Assembly: GCA_022578965.1 (NCBI GenBank)
Contig: MU400685.1
Location: forward strand, 23,762-87,761
Direction: 5' to 3'
Length of the DNA: 64,000 nt
Source of the DNA: Xylaria sp. FL1777
Lineage: Eukaryota; Ascomycota; Sordariomycetes; Xylariales; Xylariaceae
Shown here: one piece after another, positions 61,876 through 64,000 of the stretch
Layout: every line of letters starts with the position of its first letter
Numbering within the stretch: the first letter of the stretch is position 1
The notes under the pieces: model-generated
What the model was told of the DNA's origin: nothing
The model's database searches: none
Seen by the model: the letters and a program-made list of their open reading frames with translations, nothing else
Position numbers and translations under genes: made by a program

Positions 61876-64000
61876 ATTACTACTGTTTTTTTTGTTTATA
61901 TAATTATGCATTTTTTATATTTAGTTATTTATTTAGTTTTAGTTTTTTAGCTATTAATTTTTTATAACTGCTAAGCATTAATATATTTATTATTTTTAAT
62001 TCTTTAAGACTTTTATTAATATATAGTAATAAAAGTACTCCGAAAACTTTTTTAATGAACTACTATTAAAGATTTTATTGTTATTTACAAATTAAAACCT
62101 TAAAAGCAAACCTGTTATATTAATATATAATAAGTTTATTATATTTTAATAGCTTTTTAATTAATAAAACTTAATATACAAAAACAAATATTAATATAAA
62201 AAATTAAATAATAAACAATTTATAAAATAAACTTTTAAAAATATACTAAAAAAATATTTAAAAAACAAAAATGCTAAATAATATTACGTAAGTAAACTTT
62301 ACTTAATAATTAATAAACTAAATTTAAGTTATACTATTAAAAACAAAAAGTTAAAAATTAAGTTTAAAAATTTTAAAAACTTTTAGAACTAATAACGTAC
62401 TAAAATAATAAACTTTAGCATTTTTATTAGCTATTTTTATTAAAAAAAAAGCAGTAGCAAAAAAAAAAAAGTTAAGCAATAGTAATAAAAAAGAATTAAT
62501 ATTAATGCTAGTATTATAAAGCAAACTAGTTGCTTTAACTTAAAAAATAGCTTAAATACTAAGTGTTATAACTTTTAAACTAATATAAATATTAGCTATA
62601 ATAATTAAAGCAGCAATAATAATTATTATTATAATAACAAATTAAAGCTTTAAATAAGTAATTATATTATAACTAATATTAATATTATTATTAGTAAACT
62701 TAACGCTTATTTTTATTATTGCTATACTTAAAGTAATAACTTAAAATAAAAAACCTAACTTTTTATTATTATTATTGCTTTTATTATTAAAATTATTTAT
62801 AATATTAAAAATACTAAATATTAAAGGTTTTAAACTTATTGCTTTAAAGCTTTATAATAGATCTATAAATATAAAAGCCTTTTTAATTTATATTAAACTT
62901 TATTTAAAATAACATTTTACTACTATTATAAAAAAAAATCAAAAAATAATAATTATTTTATAATTTTTATTAAAAAAAGTATTAAAATAGTTTTAACTTA
63001 TTTTAAAGGATTTTTTAAAAGTTAATAAGTTAACTAACTTTAAGCTAAAAATAAAAAAAATTTTTAAAAATTACGTTAAATTTAAAAATTAAATAAAAGC
63101 ACTGTTTAAAAACACTTAAAAAGCAAAACATGTAAAAAAAGCACTTTATTGCTTAAAATAAACAAAAGCAATAATAAATTATGCTATAAAATTTAAACAA
63201 TTAGTAATAATTTTAAAATTACTTAAGCTTGCATTGTTTTATTTATTTTATAGTAAACTTAAAACCTAAGTTTAAAACAAACTATGCAAAATAAATAAAC
63301 TAGCAAAAATTAATATATATATTAATATAGCTATTATAATTAATTAATAATTATTTAATTAGTACTTTAAAACTAAAAAAACTAAAAAAAACAAAAAAAA
63401 AAATACTTAAGAAAATATTAAATAAAAATTTAAGCAAATTAATAAAGTTTAAAAATAATAATCTTAAAATATATTTAAAGTTAAATGTTATAACTATAGA
63501 AAAAAAAATACTTTTAAAAATAATGTTAATTTAAAAAAAAAAATAAAAAGAAAAGCTATAAAAAAAAAAGATTTTTTAATTTAAAAAAAAAGTACAAGTT
63601 ATAAAAGTTTAAAACAACAAAAAATAATAAAGCAATTTAAAAAATATGTTTTTAAAGCAAAAATATAAAATTATTATTTTAAGTTAAAACAAAAGTGCTA
63701 TATTAAACAAAACTAAATGCTTTATTTATATAAATTAAAATAAATAAGCATGCAAATATTATTTAAAAGCTTTATAGTTATTAAAACAAATTGCAAAAAA
63801 ATATATTTGCTATATAAATAATTAAAATTATTTAATATATAACTTAAAAAAATAATTTAACTAAAAATAATAAATAATAAAAAGTAATAAATTAATATAG
63901 TTAATAAACTTATAAAACTATAAAAACTTTAAACTATTAAAGCTTAAAATATAGCTTTAAAAAAAATTATGTTTAAAGAAATAAAACTATAATTATAAAT
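61876..64000 (+). mobile_element. Second RIP-mutated copy of the Gypsy chromovirus, cut by the window end
   Basis: From about 61876 the sequence matches the 3' half of the LTR (about 50400-50676). It ends at about 62143 and continues colinearly with the internal region 50677 to about 52540 up to the last base. The first roughly 225 bp of the LTR, including its 26-bp repeats, are missing. Differences from the first copy are almost all transitions. The gag zinc knuckle is destroyed near 63487. Confidence 0.9.

Overview
The window is nuclear DNA of a filamentous ascomycete (Pezizomycotina, most likely Sordariomycetes; this placement is inference). The genes are split by short GT-AG introns of 43-198 bp and encode fungal-type proteins. 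They sit in a sharply bounded island of ordinary base composition (about 11.14-37.5 kb) between two extremely AT-rich blocks (1-11.14 kb and about 37.5-64 kb). Repeat copies in those blocks differ mainly by C/T and G/A transitions, and retroelement catalytic Asp codons read as Asn codons. That is the mark of repeat-induced point mutation (RIP).

Left AT-rich block: an unassigned stretch (1-1980), a 1.94-kb sequence present twice in direct tandem (1981-3920 and 3921-5860), then a RIP-mutated LINE-like retrotransposon on the + strand. The LINE runs from the end of an endonuclease domain at 5997 through a reverse transcriptase with its FADD box changed to FANN at 7530. More AT-rich decay follows up to the island.

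Gene island: THR4 threonine synthase (-, 11 exons including a 13-nt microexon, stop codon at the AT boundary); a 3.4-kb stretch without a recognisable gene; KGD2, the E2 of 2-oxoglutarate dehydrogenase (-); a tRNA gene with an apparent intron (-); an NDUFB9-like LYR subunit of complex I (+); histone H2A (-) and H2B (+) as a divergent pair; SQS1, an R3H/G-patch splicing and ribosome factor (-); ATG4, the autophagy protease (+); JJJ1, a J-domain ribosome-biogenesis factor (-); an SPX-RING ubiquitin ligase ending in a CaaX-like motif (+); and a frameshifted, truncated amidohydrolase remnant (-) at the right edge. These are conserved housekeeping genes, not a cluster with one joint function. Eight of the nine protein-coding genes give exon models that sum to a whole number of codons with all expected family motifs. 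The exception is the C-terminus of JJJ1.

Right AT-rich block: about 12.7 kb of decayed sequence rich in minisatellites, then a structurally complete but RIP-killed Ty3/Gypsy chromovirus (50176-57890) with two 501-bp LTRs, a 5-bp AAAGC target duplication, a polypurine tract, and traces of a gag zinc knuckle, RT, integrase and chromodomain, all on the + strand. A spacer follows, then a second copy of the same family with a truncated 5' LTR (from about 61876) that runs off the window end.

I found no sign of a new multi-gene system. The most interesting points are the sharp isochore borders cutting at a gene end and through a pseudogene, the retention of G+C as GpC inside the RIP-mutated DNA, the orientation-switching minisatellite at 48.2-48.6 kb, the CaaX-like end of the SPX-RING protein, the missing second zinc finger of JJJ1, and recurring palindromic TACCTAGGTA arrays in the island's intergenic regions.
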